From contig JALTDM010000336.1 of NCBI GenBank assembly GCA_027074135.1, forward strand, positions 1 through 15,843: DNA of 15,843 bases. Direction: 5' to 3'. A model generated the notes under the pieces. It saw only the letters and a list, made by a program, of their open reading frames with translations. It was not told the DNA's origin and ran no database searches. The stretch comes from Bacteroidales bacterium. GTDB lineage: Bacteria > Bacteroidota > Bacteroidia > Bacteroidales > JALTDM01. This document shows, one piece after another, positions 7,319-15,842 of the stretch (its first letter is position 1; each line of letters starts with the position of its first letter). Made by a program: the position numbers and the translations under genes.

Positions 7319-7834
7319 ATGAAAGCATTAGTAAGCATCGTAATGGGAAGCACATCTGATTGGCCTATTATGAAGAAAGCAGCAGAAATATTAGAAAGTC
7401 ACCAAATACCATTTGAAGTTTATGCATTATCAGCACATAGAACTCCCGAAAAGGTTATAGAATTTATTGATAGTGCTACTAAAGACGGTGTAAAAGTTAT
7501 AATAGCAGGTGCCGGTGGTGCAGCACATTTACCCGGTGTTATTGCAGCATATACCACATTACCTGTAATCGGCGTACCTTGCAGGTCATCAATATCTATT
7601 GACGGATGGGATTCTATTTTGTCTATTTTGCAAATGCCTCCCGGGATTCCAGTAGCCACAGTAGGATTGGATAATGCTCAAAATGCAGGTATACTAGCCA
7701 TACAAATATTAGCACTTATAGACGAATCCATTGCAGAAACTTTAAAAGAATATAAAGAAAGCCTCAAATCTAAAGTCATAAAAGCAAATGAAGAACTCAG
7801 TAAAATTACGGAATTTAAGTATAAAGTTAATTAG
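7319..7834 (+). CDS. purE: N5-carboxyaminoimidazole ribonucleotide mutase (class I PurE)
   Basis: This enzyme of de novo purine synthesis converts N5-CAIR (made by PurK) to CAIR. The start is the ATG at 7319; the in-frame TTG two codons upstream is less likely. From this start the product has 171 residues, normal for bacterial PurE. Motifs: MGSTSDWP (9-16) and SAHRTP (38-43) form the nucleotide/CO2 site with the catalytic histidine, and GAGGAAHLPG (64-73) is the glycine-rich phosphate loop. No purK is visible in the window. The last 47 bases overlap the start of the next gene in another frame, suggesting coupled translation. Confidence 0.97.
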   Translation: MKALVSIVMGSTSDWPIMKKAAEILESHQIPFEVYALSAHRTPEKVIEFIDSATKDGVKVIIAGAGGAAHLPGVIAAYTTLPVIGVPCRSSISIDGWDSILSILQMPPGIPVATVGLDNAQNAGILAIQILALIDESIAETLKEYKESLKSKVIKANEELSKITEFKYKVN

Positions 7835-8666
7835 TGTCTTTGCTATAACTTTTTTGTGGAATTTCACTGCTCAGTCACAAGGCTATAGTGAATATTATCC
7901 CACAGGAGCTCGTCAAGGTGCCATGGGTGGTGCAGGTGTGGCTCTTACTGATATTTGGTCGGCATCATATAATCAAGCCGCATTACCCTTTTTAGAAAAA
8001 CCATCAATCGGATTTTTTTACGAAAACCGTTTTACTACAATCGGATATCAAGCTTTTGCCGGAATTTATCCAATGAATAATAGTGCACTATCTTTTACTG
8101 CAAATTATCTGGGAGTAAAGAATTATTCATCAATAATGGCAGGATTGTCATATGCTCTCAAATTAAATGAAAAAGTATCTGCATCTGCACAAATAAATTT
8201 TCATCACAGTCAAGTTCCGGAAGCCTTATATCCCAGCAACTCAGCTGTAACTGCTGAACTCGGTATTTTCTCAAAGATAAGCGACAATTTTATGATAGGC
8301 GCACATGTTTTCAATCCTGCAACCATCTACGAAACAAAAACAGACTCAATGAAGTTTGCCACTGTATTCTCTATTGGAATGCTATATAAGCCTGCCGAGA
8401 AAGTAAATCTTCTGTTTGACATTAATAAAGATACAAGATATCCTATTATTTACCGTGCAGGTCTGGAATATTTTTACAAAGAAAAACTTTATTTCAGGAT
8501 AGGGCTATCGACATCAAAATACTACATCAATACGGCAATTTCAAATTACACATCATTTTCTTTCGGGCTTGGTTATGTGTTCAAATCTTTTGAATTCAAT
8601 TTGTCTTATTATCAGCATTACTTATTAGGATTTACACCTCAAATAACAATGAACTATACATTTTAA
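7788..8666 (+). CDS. Predicted outer-membrane beta-barrel protein, PorV/PorQ-like
   Basis: The 292-residue product starts with the ATG at 7788, inside the end of purE. No later ATG exists before the signal peptide, so the 47-bp overlap looks real. A basic n-region (MKNSVKLRNLSIK) and hydrophobic core lead to a likely cleavage near TAQSQ (28-32). The mature start, TGARQGAMGGAGVALTD (39-55), is the conserved N-terminal motif of PorV/PorQ/UPF0164-like Bacteroidota barrels, and the following SASYNQAALPF resembles their 'NPA' segment. The rest is alternating beta-strand sequence with aromatic girdles, ending in a terminal phenylalanine (MNYTF) as expected for BAM-dependent proteins. True PorV and PorQ shuttle or anchor T9SS cargo; whether this paralogue does so is inference. 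It has no known link to purine synthesis. Confidence 0.7.
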   Translation: MKNSVKLRNLSIKLISVFAITFLWNFTAQSQGYSEYYPTGARQGAMGGAGVALTDIWSASYNQAALPFLEKPSIGFFYENRFTTIGYQAFAGIYPMNNSALSFTANYLGVKNYSSIMAGLSYALKLNEKVSASAQINFHHSQVPEALYPSNSAVTAELGIFSKISDNFMIGAHVFNPATIYETKTDSMKFATVFSIGMLYKPAEKVNLLFDINKDTRYPIIYRAGLEYFYKEKLYFRIGLSTSKYYINTAISNYTSFSFGLGYVFKSFEFNLSYYQHYLLGFTPQITMNYTF

Positions 8667-8692
8667 TTTTGCAAAATAGTTTTCCCAGTGAG

Positions 8693-8722
8693 ATTATTTG
8701 CCATATATTTGTGGCAAATAAT
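8693..8722 (+). promoter_or_regulatory. Operator-like inverted repeat enclosing the mscS -7 box
   Basis: ATTATTTGCC (8693-8702) and GGCAAATAAT (8713-8722) form a perfect 10-bp inverted repeat. The 10-base spacer contains TATATTTG (8704-8711), an exact TAnnTTTG -7 box, with a T-rich TTTTC at 8680-8684 about 19 bases upstream as a possible degenerate -33. The repeat ends 5 bases before the mscS ATG. It resembles a dimeric repressor site over the core promoter. As a terminator of the preceding gene it would lack a T tract. Confidence 0.5.
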
Positions 8723-8727
8723 TAATA

Positions 8728-9543
8728 ATGAACACACAAAACATTTTAGACCAATTAATTGAAATAGGTGTTAACTACGGACCTAAACTTATTGGAGCAA
8801 TTATAGTTTTAATTGTCGGAATTTGGATAATAAAACTTCTGGATAAGGGGTTCCAAAACATTTTAAACAAAAGGAAATTAGAGCCATCTCTCAAATCATT
8901 TTTAGGTAGTCTTGTTTCCATTACCCTAAAAACTTTACTGGTAATTTCTGTTTTAAGCATGGTGGGGATAGAAATGACCTCATTCATCGCAATTTTGGGA
9001 GCAGCAGGCTTGGCAATAGGTTTATCACTTTCAGGAAGTTTACAAAATTTCGCAGGTGGTGTTATGATACTTATTTTTAAACCATTTAAAGTAGGGGATT
9101 ACATAGAAGCACAAGATTATGCGGGAATCGTTAAAGAAATACAGATTTTCAACACAATTCTTACCACACCTGACAATAAAACGATTATTATCCCTAATGG
9201 TGGTTTAGCAACGTCATCCCTTATCAATTACTCTACGGAACCAAGAAGACGTGTTGATTGGACATTTGGCATTGGATACGGTGATGATGTAAATAAAGCC
9301 AGAGAAGTTTTAAACAAAATCTTTTCGGAAGACACAAGAGTTTTGAAGGACCCTAAGCCGTTTATTGCTGTAGCAGAATTAGCTGACAGTTCAGTTAATT
9401 TAGCAGTAAGAGTGTGGGTAGAGGGAAAAGATTACTGGGGAGTATTTTTTGACACAAATGAAAAAGTGTATAACGAATTTACAAAAGCAGGACTAAACAT
9501 TCCATATCCGCAAATGGACATACATATTTCAAACAACGCATAA
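8728..9543 (+). CDS. mscS: Small-conductance mechanosensitive channel, MscS family
   Basis: This is an inner-membrane channel that opens under membrane tension and releases solutes during hypo-osmotic shock. The 271 residues match the minimal MscS size. There are three membrane segments, near 18-36, 58-80 and 85-113. The third is the pore helix, rich in Gly/Ala (GAAGLAIGLSLSGSLQNFAGG, residues 91-111 with spaced small residues), followed by FKVGDYIEA (120-128). The cytoplasmic beta-domain carries the IIIPNG motif (153-158), and the C-terminal alpha/beta domain follows. The gene is separated from the upstream barrel gene by 61 bases that include an inverted repeat around a -7 box. The DUF3078 gene follows after 19 bases and is probably co-transcribed. 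Confidence 0.95.
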   Translation: MNTQNILDQLIEIGVNYGPKLIGAIIVLIVGIWIIKLLDKGFQNILNKRKLEPSLKSFLGSLVSITLKTLLVISVLSMVGIEMTSFIAILGAAGLAIGLSLSGSLQNFAGGVMILIFKPFKVGDYIEAQDYAGIVKEIQIFNTILTTPDNKTIIIPNGGLATSSLINYSTEPRRRVDWTFGIGYGDDVNKAREVLNKIFSEDTRVLKDPKPFIAVAELADSSVNLAVRVWVEGKDYWGVFFDTNEKVYNEFTKAGLNIPYPQMDIHISNNA

Positions 9544-9562
9544 AGTCATAAAAAATAGAGTT

Positions 9563-10486
9563 ATGAAAAGGATTATAGTTTTTGTTATGATTTCAGTTTT
9601 GGCTTTTCACACAGGATTTTCACAAGTAACAGAAGCCGAAAAAGATTTGAAAACTGAATATAAGGATACAACGCAAGGTTGGAAAACAGGAGGTTTGATT
9701 TCTTTAAGCTTTTCCAGCGTTACACTAACCAATTGGGCAGCAGGTGGAGAAAATTCCGTAGCAATCAATGGATTTTCAAACTTTTTTGCTAATTACAAAA
9801 AAGGAAATATGTTTTGGCAAAACTCATTGAATCTTGCTTACGGATTATTAAAACAAGGTGAAGCAAAAAAATTTAAAAAGACTGATGACAAAATTGAGTT
9901 TGTTTCAAAATTCGGACTTCGAGCCAGCAATAACTGGTATTATTCTGCATTGGCAAGTTTCACATCACAATTTACAGCAGGCTATAATTATCCTGATGAT
10001 TCAACAATGATTTCAAACTTTTTGTCACCTGCATATATCTTGACGGCAGCAGGTATAAACTATGGGAAAGACGGATTTAATGCTTTTATTGCTCCTCTGA
10101 CAATGAAAACAACACTTGTTATGGAAGAATCTTTATCATCCATAGGTGCCTATGGTGTTGATACAGGAAAGACCGTACGCCTTGAATTTGGTGGATACAT
10201 CAGAACTTCTTACAGAAAAGAATTTGGCAAAAAATACTTGTTCCAAACAAAACTTGGTTTATTTTCAAACTACCTGCATAACCCTCAAAACATAGATATT
10301 AACTGGGAAGTATTGTTAAACATGAAACTTACCAAATTTTTATCTGCTATTATCACAACCAACCTGATTTACGATGATGATATAAAAATTGGAATTGATG
10401 ACAATGGCGATGGTATAATTGACAGAAAAGGTCCTCGTACTCAGTTTAAAAAAGTTATTGGAGTTGGGCTATCATATCAATTCTAA
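9563..10486 (+). CDS. DUF3078 family outer-membrane protein
   Basis: The 307-residue product has a signal peptide (MKRIIVFVMISVLAFHTGFSQ, cleavage near residue 20). The motif LTNWAAGGENSVA (55-67) is the hallmark of DUF3078 proteins, which are restricted mainly to Bacteroidota and of unknown function. Many amphipathic strands and the terminal YQF indicate a beta-barrel in the outer membrane. Near residues 279-287 DDNGDGIID is a calcium-binding-like loop, followed by the family's conserved KGPRTQFKK segment, probably extracellular or periplasmic. The gene starts 19 bases after mscS and ends before a strong terminator, suggesting an mscS-DUF3078 transcript. A role in envelope integrity would fit the neighbour but is only inference. 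Confidence 0.88.
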   Translation: MKRIIVFVMISVLAFHTGFSQVTEAEKDLKTEYKDTTQGWKTGGLISLSFSSVTLTNWAAGGENSVAINGFSNFFANYKKGNMFWQNSLNLAYGLLKQGEAKKFKKTDDKIEFVSKFGLRASNNWYYSALASFTSQFTAGYNYPDDSTMISNFLSPAYILTAAGINYGKDGFNAFIAPLTMKTTLVMEESLSSIGAYGVDTGKTVRLEFGGYIRTSYRKEFGKKYLFQTKLGLFSNYLHNPQNIDINWEVLLNMKLTKFLSAIITTNLIYDDDIKIGIDDNGDGIIDRKGPRTQFKKVIGVGLSYQF

Positions 10487-10512
10487 GAATTGTAGTTGCT
10501 CTCATGTTCAAA

Positions 10513-10547
10513 GGCCGGCAATATAACTTATATTGCCAGCTTTTTTT
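10513..10547 (+). terminator. Rho-independent terminator of the mscS-DUF3078 unit
   Basis: GCCGGCAATATA (10514-10525) pairs with TATATTGCCAGC (10529-10540) with a single C-A mismatch and a 3-nt loop, followed by T7. It starts 27 bases after the DUF3078 stop and separates that gene from the MATE transporter. Confidence 0.88.
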
Positions 10548-10573
10548 CTATATAAAAGTCTTAAAAATATTCT

Positions 10574-10581
10574 TACCTTTG
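10574..10581 (+). promoter_or_regulatory. -7 box of the MATE gene, very close to the start codon
   Basis: TACCTTTG is an exact TAnnTTTG match located after the terminator and only 5 bases before the ATG at 10587. Transcription would begin at about 10586-10589, giving a leaderless or nearly leaderless message, depending on whether the ATG at 10587 or 10593 is used. No clear -33 element is seen. Confidence 0.55.
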
Positions 10582-10586
10582 TTGTC

Positions 10587-11954
10587 ATGCCAATGCAACC
10601 ATCCGGAAATAAAAATTATCTTACAGAAGGTAATATTTTAAAATCACTTGTAAGACTTTCTATTCCAATAATATTTGCTAACCTTCTTCAAACTGCATAT
10701 AATTTGACAGATACTTTTTGGGTAGGACGGTTGGGACATATTGCTGTTGCCGCAGTATCTTTGACATTCCCGATAATTTTTTTTATAGTCTCTCTTGGCG
10801 GAGGCCTCACAATGGCGGGTTCTATTTTAATTTCGCAATACAAGGGTAGAGAGGACCAAAATGCTTTGAAACACATAACTTCGCAAACATTTATGATTAT
10901 TTTAATCATCTCAACCATTCTTGCAGTTTTAGGTTTCTTTTTAACCCCTACACTAATAGGATTGATGAATCCGGAACATACTGTTTTTACAGAAGCGGTT
11001 ACTTATATGAAAATCTCATTTACCGGCTTGGTATTTATTTTTATGTACATGGTTTTTCAATCATTAATGAGAGGAGTTGGTGAGGTAAAAATACCAATGT
11101 ATATAGTTCTGAGTACTGTTTTATTAAACTTTGTTCTTGACCCACTATTTATTCTGGGATATGGACCTGTTCCTCCTATGGGTGTTGGTGGAGCTGCTGT
11201 TTCAACAGTTATCACCCAAACATTGGCTGCTATTGTGGGAATCTTTTTGATAATAAAAGGAGAACACCAGGTAAAACTCGACCTCAAAGATTTAAACCCC
11301 GACTGGCAATTAATAAAAAGAATTTTTTCACTTGGCATTCCTGTTTCAATAGAACAATCCGCTCGTTCGCTGGGTATTACCTTGATGACCTATATGGTTG
11401 CAAGATTTGGAACTGTAACACTGGCAGCATATGGTATAGGCAGCCGGATACTAAGTTTCATAATAATTCCGGCCTTAGGTTTGTCTGCCGCAACTTCGGC
11501 AATGATAGGACAAAATGTCGGTGCAGAAAAATTCGAAAGAGTAAGACATATAACAAAAACAAGTGCTAAAATCGGTTTTTATAGTTTAACTTTTTTCGGG
11601 GTACTTTTCTTTGTTCTTTCGCGTCAATTAGTAGGAATTTTTATTCCGGGAGACATAATAACTATTGAAAAAAGCTCCCTTTTCCTCAAAATAATGGCTT
11701 TGAGTTTTGGGTTTATTGGACTTCAAATGGCGTATTTCGGATTATTCCGCGGTACCGGTAAAACAAAAATTTCAATGATTATGTCTATTATTTCACTTTG
11801 GATTTTGAGATTACCTGCCGCATATATTTTTGCATTCCTTTTGGGACTTGGAGAGCTTGGAATATGGATAGCATTCCCGTTTTCGAATGTTATTAGTGGA
11901 ATAATAGCCGCAATAATAAGTAAGAAAGGTAACTGGAACAAAGGGGTGATTTAG
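10587..11954 (+). CDS. MATE family multidrug/cation antiporter
   Basis: This inner-membrane exporter probably uses a Na+ or H+ gradient to expel cationic compounds. The open frame extends to a TTG at 10533, but that lies inside the upstream terminator. The ATG at 10587 (MPMQPSGNKN) gives 455 residues, normal for the family; the ATG at 10593 is also possible. Twelve hydrophobic segments are spread over two MatE halves (about residues 20-180 and 245-405). The first half contains the signature ANLLQTAYNLTDTFWVGRLG (31-50), and the second half has the matching IEQSARSLG segment. It resembles the DinF/NorM-like branch, but the substrate cannot be assigned. It has its own -7 box and is convergent with the surface-protein gene, with only 5 bases between the two stop codons. 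Confidence 0.93.
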   Translation: MPMQPSGNKNYLTEGNILKSLVRLSIPIIFANLLQTAYNLTDTFWVGRLGHIAVAAVSLTFPIIFFIVSLGGGLTMAGSILISQYKGREDQNALKHITSQTFMIILIISTILAVLGFFLTPTLIGLMNPEHTVFTEAVTYMKISFTGLVFIFMYMVFQSLMRGVGEVKIPMYIVLSTVLLNFVLDPLFILGYGPVPPMGVGGAAVSTVITQTLAAIVGIFLIIKGEHQVKLDLKDLNPDWQLIKRIFSLGIPVSIEQSARSLGITLMTYMVARFGTVTLAAYGIGSRILSFIIIPALGLSAATSAMIGQNVGAEKFERVRHITKTSAKIGFYSLTFFGVLFFVLSRQLVGIFIPGDIITIEKSSLFLKIMALSFGFIGLQMAYFGLFRGTGKTKISMIMSIISLWILRLPAAYIFAFLLGLGELGIWIAFPFSNVISGIIAAIISKKGNWNKGVI

Positions 11955-11964
11955 AATTATCACC
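11945..11964. other. Short inverted repeat holding both convergent stop codons
   Basis: GGTGAT (11945-11950) and ATCACC (11959-11964) form a 6-bp dyad that contains the TAG of the MATE gene and overlaps the TGA of the opposing surface-protein gene. Neither side has a T tract, so it is at best a weak bidirectional terminator. No other terminator is present in this 5-base intergenic gap. Confidence 0.3.
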
Positions 11965-12667
11965 TTATTAGCACCACCTTCCCGGTTTCGACATGTGAAT
12001 TCCCATCCTTTGTATGATACACACACCTCCACACATAAACATTTGGTATTGCTTTATTACTGCCTCCTTTTACGGAACCGTCCCATCCGTATTTCGAAGG
12101 ATTTTTCGGGTCATACTTATTCGTTGACCAAATAAGTTCTCCCCAGCGATCATACACACCTAAATAAAATTCTTTTGAAGTATCGATATTTCTTGCAATT
12201 ACATAAAAAAATTCGTTTATACCATCGCCATCAGGAGTAAATGCTGTAGGTGCATAAAATACAGGCACATCTTGTATTTCAACAATTGATTTTGCGGTGT
12301 CCTTACAACCGAATGACGACTGAATTATTAATACAACTTCGTAACTATTTGCAACTTGTGGATAAGTATATCTGGGATTCCCTTTTATTGAACTGTCTCC
12401 TGTTCCAAAACTCCAGAAATTAAGATAATTACCTTCAGATAAATTTATAAAATCTACAGTTGAATTCACAATAGTAGCAACAGAAGGATTTGCTGTAAAC
12501 TCAGCATGAGGCTTTGGATAAACCGTAACAATACCTTCTTCGGTAATACTATCTTTGCAACCTTGATTAGAAGTGAAATACAAAGTTACATCGTAAGTGC
12601 CAGATTCATAATATGTATGAGAAGGATTCATTTCCAACGATAAATTATTTTGGTCGTTGTCTCCGAA
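11960..12667 (-). repeat. Paralogous 708-bp 3' segment, copy 1
   Basis: The segment codes for residues 805-1039 of the large surface protein (PKD, PKD, type B sorting domain). It aligns with 15135-15842 without net insertion or deletion: both are 708 bases. By hand count about 87 of 102 residues match in the sorting domain (938-1039) and about 81 of 133 in the PKD part. Long exact DNA matches also occur, for example around 12137-12190 versus 15312-15365. Confidence 0.9.
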
Positions 12668-15079
12668 ATTCCAAATAGGATTATCAACATTACTTGCTCC
12701 CTCTGAGATATTAAATGTTACTATCAAAGGTTCACAACCAGAAGGCGTGTCCACATTAAAAAATATAGGCGGCGTTTGATAAACGTACAAGTGTAAAGTA
12801 TCACTTGCCGGCAACACGCAATCATCATTTACATTTGCAATGATTATTGTATCATGGTACAAATTGATATTAAATGGAAAATTCACGTACTCTCCTGATT
12901 GATTTGTGAAATAATATGGTAAGCCGCCACTACCTGACACATTAGCATTTATCAACACATCATCTCCCATACAAAAGGTATCTTTGCTTGCATCCAATGT
13001 GAGTGATAATGGTAAAGGATGGGTTACCGTTAGCGAATCGGAACTTTCACAATTATTATCATCAACCACTCTCAAATTTACAAAATTTAAATCCCCTGTA
13101 AGAATAAAACTACTACCACCTTGTACGCTATTCCAATAATATGTATATGGAGAATGTCCACCCGACACATGGGTGCCTAAATGTAAAGTATCGTTGGGAC
13201 AAACTACCCCTCCATCGTACCCTGCAATATGCACATTCAAAGGCAAAGGGTCGAACAAAACAATTGTATCTTCAATAGAACATCCTACAGAATCCGTAAC
13301 AGTAACTATATAACTACCAGCACACAAACTGTCAACCTCTGAAGTATTAGCTGAATTACTCCAAACATAATGATATGGAGGATAATTTGATTGGACAGTT
13401 AGATTTATTTTTCCATCACACAAGCCGTTACAACTAATGCTATCTACTTGCAATGTCGTACTAACATTGTCAACCTCAACAAGTAAAGAATCCGTTACAA
13501 AACACCCTGAATTATTATCAGTAACAGTAACAAAATATGTCATTGTAGTACAACCCGCGGATAAAACAGATGTAGTATCACCCGTATTCCACAAGTATGA
13601 GTAATTACTTCCACCGCCACTCACAGAGACATTTAATTCATTATTACAAGTATTTTCGCAAACCAAAGTATCACCAATAATATTTACATTCATTTCAGGA
13701 TAATTAGATACTGATATGGTATCCGAATTTTCACACCCTGCATCATTTGTTACGGTTACCGAATATATCCCACTTGTACTTACAACAATACTATGTGTCG
13801 TTTCTGATGTTGACCAAAAGTAACTTGCATAATTTGAGCCAGCATTCAATGTTATAGTCTGATTTGGACACAGAACGGTATCATTACCTAACGAAACAGT
13901 AGGTAATTCATTCACGGTAATATTTACAGAGCCATTATTTTCGCAAGAATTTTCATCAACAACAGTCACGAAAAATGTCGTGCTTGTTTCGGGAGAAACT
14001 GTTATAGAAGAAGTCGTATCTCCCGTATTCCAAAAATAAGATATTCCTCCGGTAGCATTTAATTGAATTTGGTCCCCGGAACAAATTGAAGTATCGGAAG
14101 ACAAAGCTATTTCAGGTAGCGAATTTACAGTTATAGTCTGTTGGGCTGTATCAACACAACCTTGATTGTCTGTTACAATCATACTTACCGTATATGTGCC
14201 TGGTTGAGAATAAATATGCGACGGATTAACATTCTCAGTAGTTAAATGATTTATAACCAAAGTATCTCCATCTCCAAAATCCCACACTATTGAATTTATA
14301 TTCAAAGAGTCGGGGTTTATGTAACAAGTATTATCCAGAAAAACAAAATGTACAGTATCTCCGGAACAAATTACAGGATTAAGAATATGAAAGTTAACAA
14401 TAAGATTATATGAAAAATTAAAATATGTTACTTTCGATTGAGAATAATTATAAAATCCAAACCTTCCGGGTTCAAAACATCCGTCTTGTTCAAAAATTGT
14501 ATCATTATCTACTATTGTAATTATTTTATTAGTAGTATAAATTAACCGCAACTCATACACAGTATTGTAATCCCAGCCTGTATTTGCTCCATAATGAGTT
14601 TGATATATTGTAAATCCTGGTTCATTATGACTCCAAAATGCATTATTCAATTCTGTAGAACCAACAGGATAAATACTATCAACATAATCTAATGAAAAAC
14701 CCTCTAAGGCATCATCCTGATTTTCCTTTTTCCAATCAAAAAGCCAAAATTTATAATGTTCCCAAGGAGAAGACATTGGATATTTAAACCCGAAAACAAA
14801 ACCTATATAATCATTATCACCATCATTATCAACAACAATTTTACCTCTTACTTCCACATTTATCAAGTCAAATGCTGTTATATAAAAAGTCGGACCGTTA
14901 CCATTGATTGATTGATAAAGAGAATCACCACCACCTATAATTTGCCAATTCCCATAGTCAGGATAGCCTGCTTGTTGCCAATTATTAAAATCTGCAGTAG
15001 TTTGACATTCCGAAGTACTTTGTGAATAAGTAAATTGCATAGAAAATGTAATGAGAAAATATATGAAAATTCTTTTCAT
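11960..15079 (-). CDS. Large T9SS-exported surface protein: TSP-C-like, PKD, Ig/SprB-type repeats, type B sorting domain
   Basis: The 1039-residue product has a signal peptide (1-20, ending TYSQ). Residues about 25-224 resemble the thrombospondin C-terminal lectin-like domain: DNDGDNDYIGFVFGF (84-98), KFWLFDWKK (110-118), and EPGRFGFYNYSQ (203-214) before a last strand. A PKD domain (234-318, WDFGDGD at 266-272) follows. Then come Ig/PKD-like and SprB-type modules, roughly 321-390, 393-457, 461-536, 546-612, 614-687 and 688-768, with recurring 'YxWNTGDTT...YxVTVTDxxGC' strands; 546-612 is the best SprB match (SCNGLCDGKI). Two more PKDs lie at 770-853 and 855-937. The end (938-1039: APTAFTPDGDGINE, YDRWGELIW, YVWRCVY) is the gliding motility-associated type B sorting domain. 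Cell-surface attachment or release by T9SS is expected; the ligand is unknown. The last 235 codons are paralogous to the next gene upstream, 55 bases away. Confidence 0.93.
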   Translation of the reverse strand: MKRIFIYFLITFSMQFTYSQSTSECQTTADFNNWQQAGYPDYGNWQIIGGGDSLYQSINGNGPTFYITAFDLINVEVRGKIVVDNDGDNDYIGFVFGFKYPMSSPWEHYKFWLFDWKKENQDDALEGFSLDYVDSIYPVGSTELNNAFWSHNEPGFTIYQTHYGANTGWDYNTVYELRLIYTTNKIITIVDNDTIFEQDGCFEPGRFGFYNYSQSKVTYFNFSYNLIVNFHILNPVICSGDTVHFVFLDNTCYINPDSLNINSIVWDFGDGDTLVINHLTTENVNPSHIYSQPGTYTVSMIVTDNQGCVDTAQQTITVNSLPEIALSSDTSICSGDQIQLNATGGISYFWNTGDTTSSITVSPETSTTFFVTVVDENSCENNGSVNITVNELPTVSLGNDTVLCPNQTITLNAGSNYASYFWSTSETTHSIVVSTSGIYSVTVTNDAGCENSDTISVSNYPEMNVNIIGDTLVCENTCNNELNVSVSGGGSNYSYLWNTGDTTSVLSAGCTTMTYFVTVTDNNSGCFVTDSLLVEVDNVSTTLQVDSISCNGLCDGKINLTVQSNYPPYHYVWSNSANTSEVDSLCAGSYIVTVTDSVGCSIEDTIVLFDPLPLNVHIAGYDGGVVCPNDTLHLGTHVSGGHSPYTYYWNSVQGGSSFILTGDLNFVNLRVVDDNNCESSDSLTVTHPLPLSLTLDASKDTFCMGDDVLINANVSGSGGLPYYFTNQSGEYVNFPFNINLYHDTIIIANVNDDCVLPASDTLHLYVYQTPPIFFNVDTPSGCEPLIVTFNISEGASNVDNPIWNFGDNDQNNLSLEMNPSHTYYESGTYDVTLYFTSNQGCKDSITEEGIVTVYPKPHAEFTANPSVATIVNSTVDFINLSEGNYLNFWSFGTGDSSIKGNPRYTYPQVANSYEVVLIIQSSFGCKDTAKSIVEIQDVPVFYAPTAFTPDGDGINEFFYVIARNIDTSKEFYLGVYDRWGELIWSTNKYDPKNPSKYGWDGSVKGGSNKAIPNVYVWRCVYHTKDGNSHVETGKVVLIR

Positions 15080-15134
15080 TTTATCGAAGTTTATTGTAAG
15101 AAAATTATCACGAAAATAAAGAAAATTTACATTT

Positions 15135-15842
15135 TCATCTCATCAATGTCACATTCCCGGTTTCGACATGACTATTACCGTCTTTTGTGTAATACACACA
15201 TCTCCACACATATACATCAGGAGGTGCTTGTTTGCTTCCGCCTTTTACCGTTCCGTCCCAGCCGTATCTTGAAGGATTTGTAATATCATACTTATCCGTA
15301 GCCCAAATAAGTTCTCCCCAACGGTCATACACACCTAAATAAAATTCTTTTGAAGTATCGATATTCCTGGCAATAACATAAAATACTTCGTTTATGCCAT
15401 CTCCGTCCGGTGTAAATGCCGTAGGTGCATAGAATACAGGCACATCTTGAATTTCAATATTAGCTATTGCAGTGTCTTTACAACCTTTGTCAGATTCTAC
15501 TATTAAAATAGCTTGATAACTTCCGGATATACTCGGATACCTGTGTCGTGGATTTACTTGAATGGAACTGTCACCATCTCCAAAGCTCCAGAAATTATAA
15601 TAATTATCCTCTGATAAATTTATAAAATCTATAATTGAATTTACAACTGTGCCTACTTGCGGATTATTAATAAATTCCGCGTTGGGTTTCTTATAAACAG
15701 TAATCATGTTTTCCAGCTGTACGGTATCTTTGCATCCTTTGTTTGTAATGTACATTAGGGTTACCGTATAAACTCCGTAATCATCGTATGTATGCGACGG
15801 ATTAGGTCCAAGAGACAAGTTTACTTCATCGTTATCGCCAAA
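15135..15842 (-). repeat. Paralogous 708-bp 3' segment, copy 2
   Basis: This is the counterpart of 11960-12667 within the truncated upstream paralogue, in the same orientation. Homology may continue beyond the window end, because the first visible residues (FGDND) are already inside an aligned PKD domain. Confidence 0.9.

Noticed and set aside
10533..10586. N-terminal extension of the MATE protein from a TTG
   Set aside because: The TTG is part of the upstream terminator stem and the stretch precedes a -7 promoter box; the ATG at 10587 gives the normal family length.
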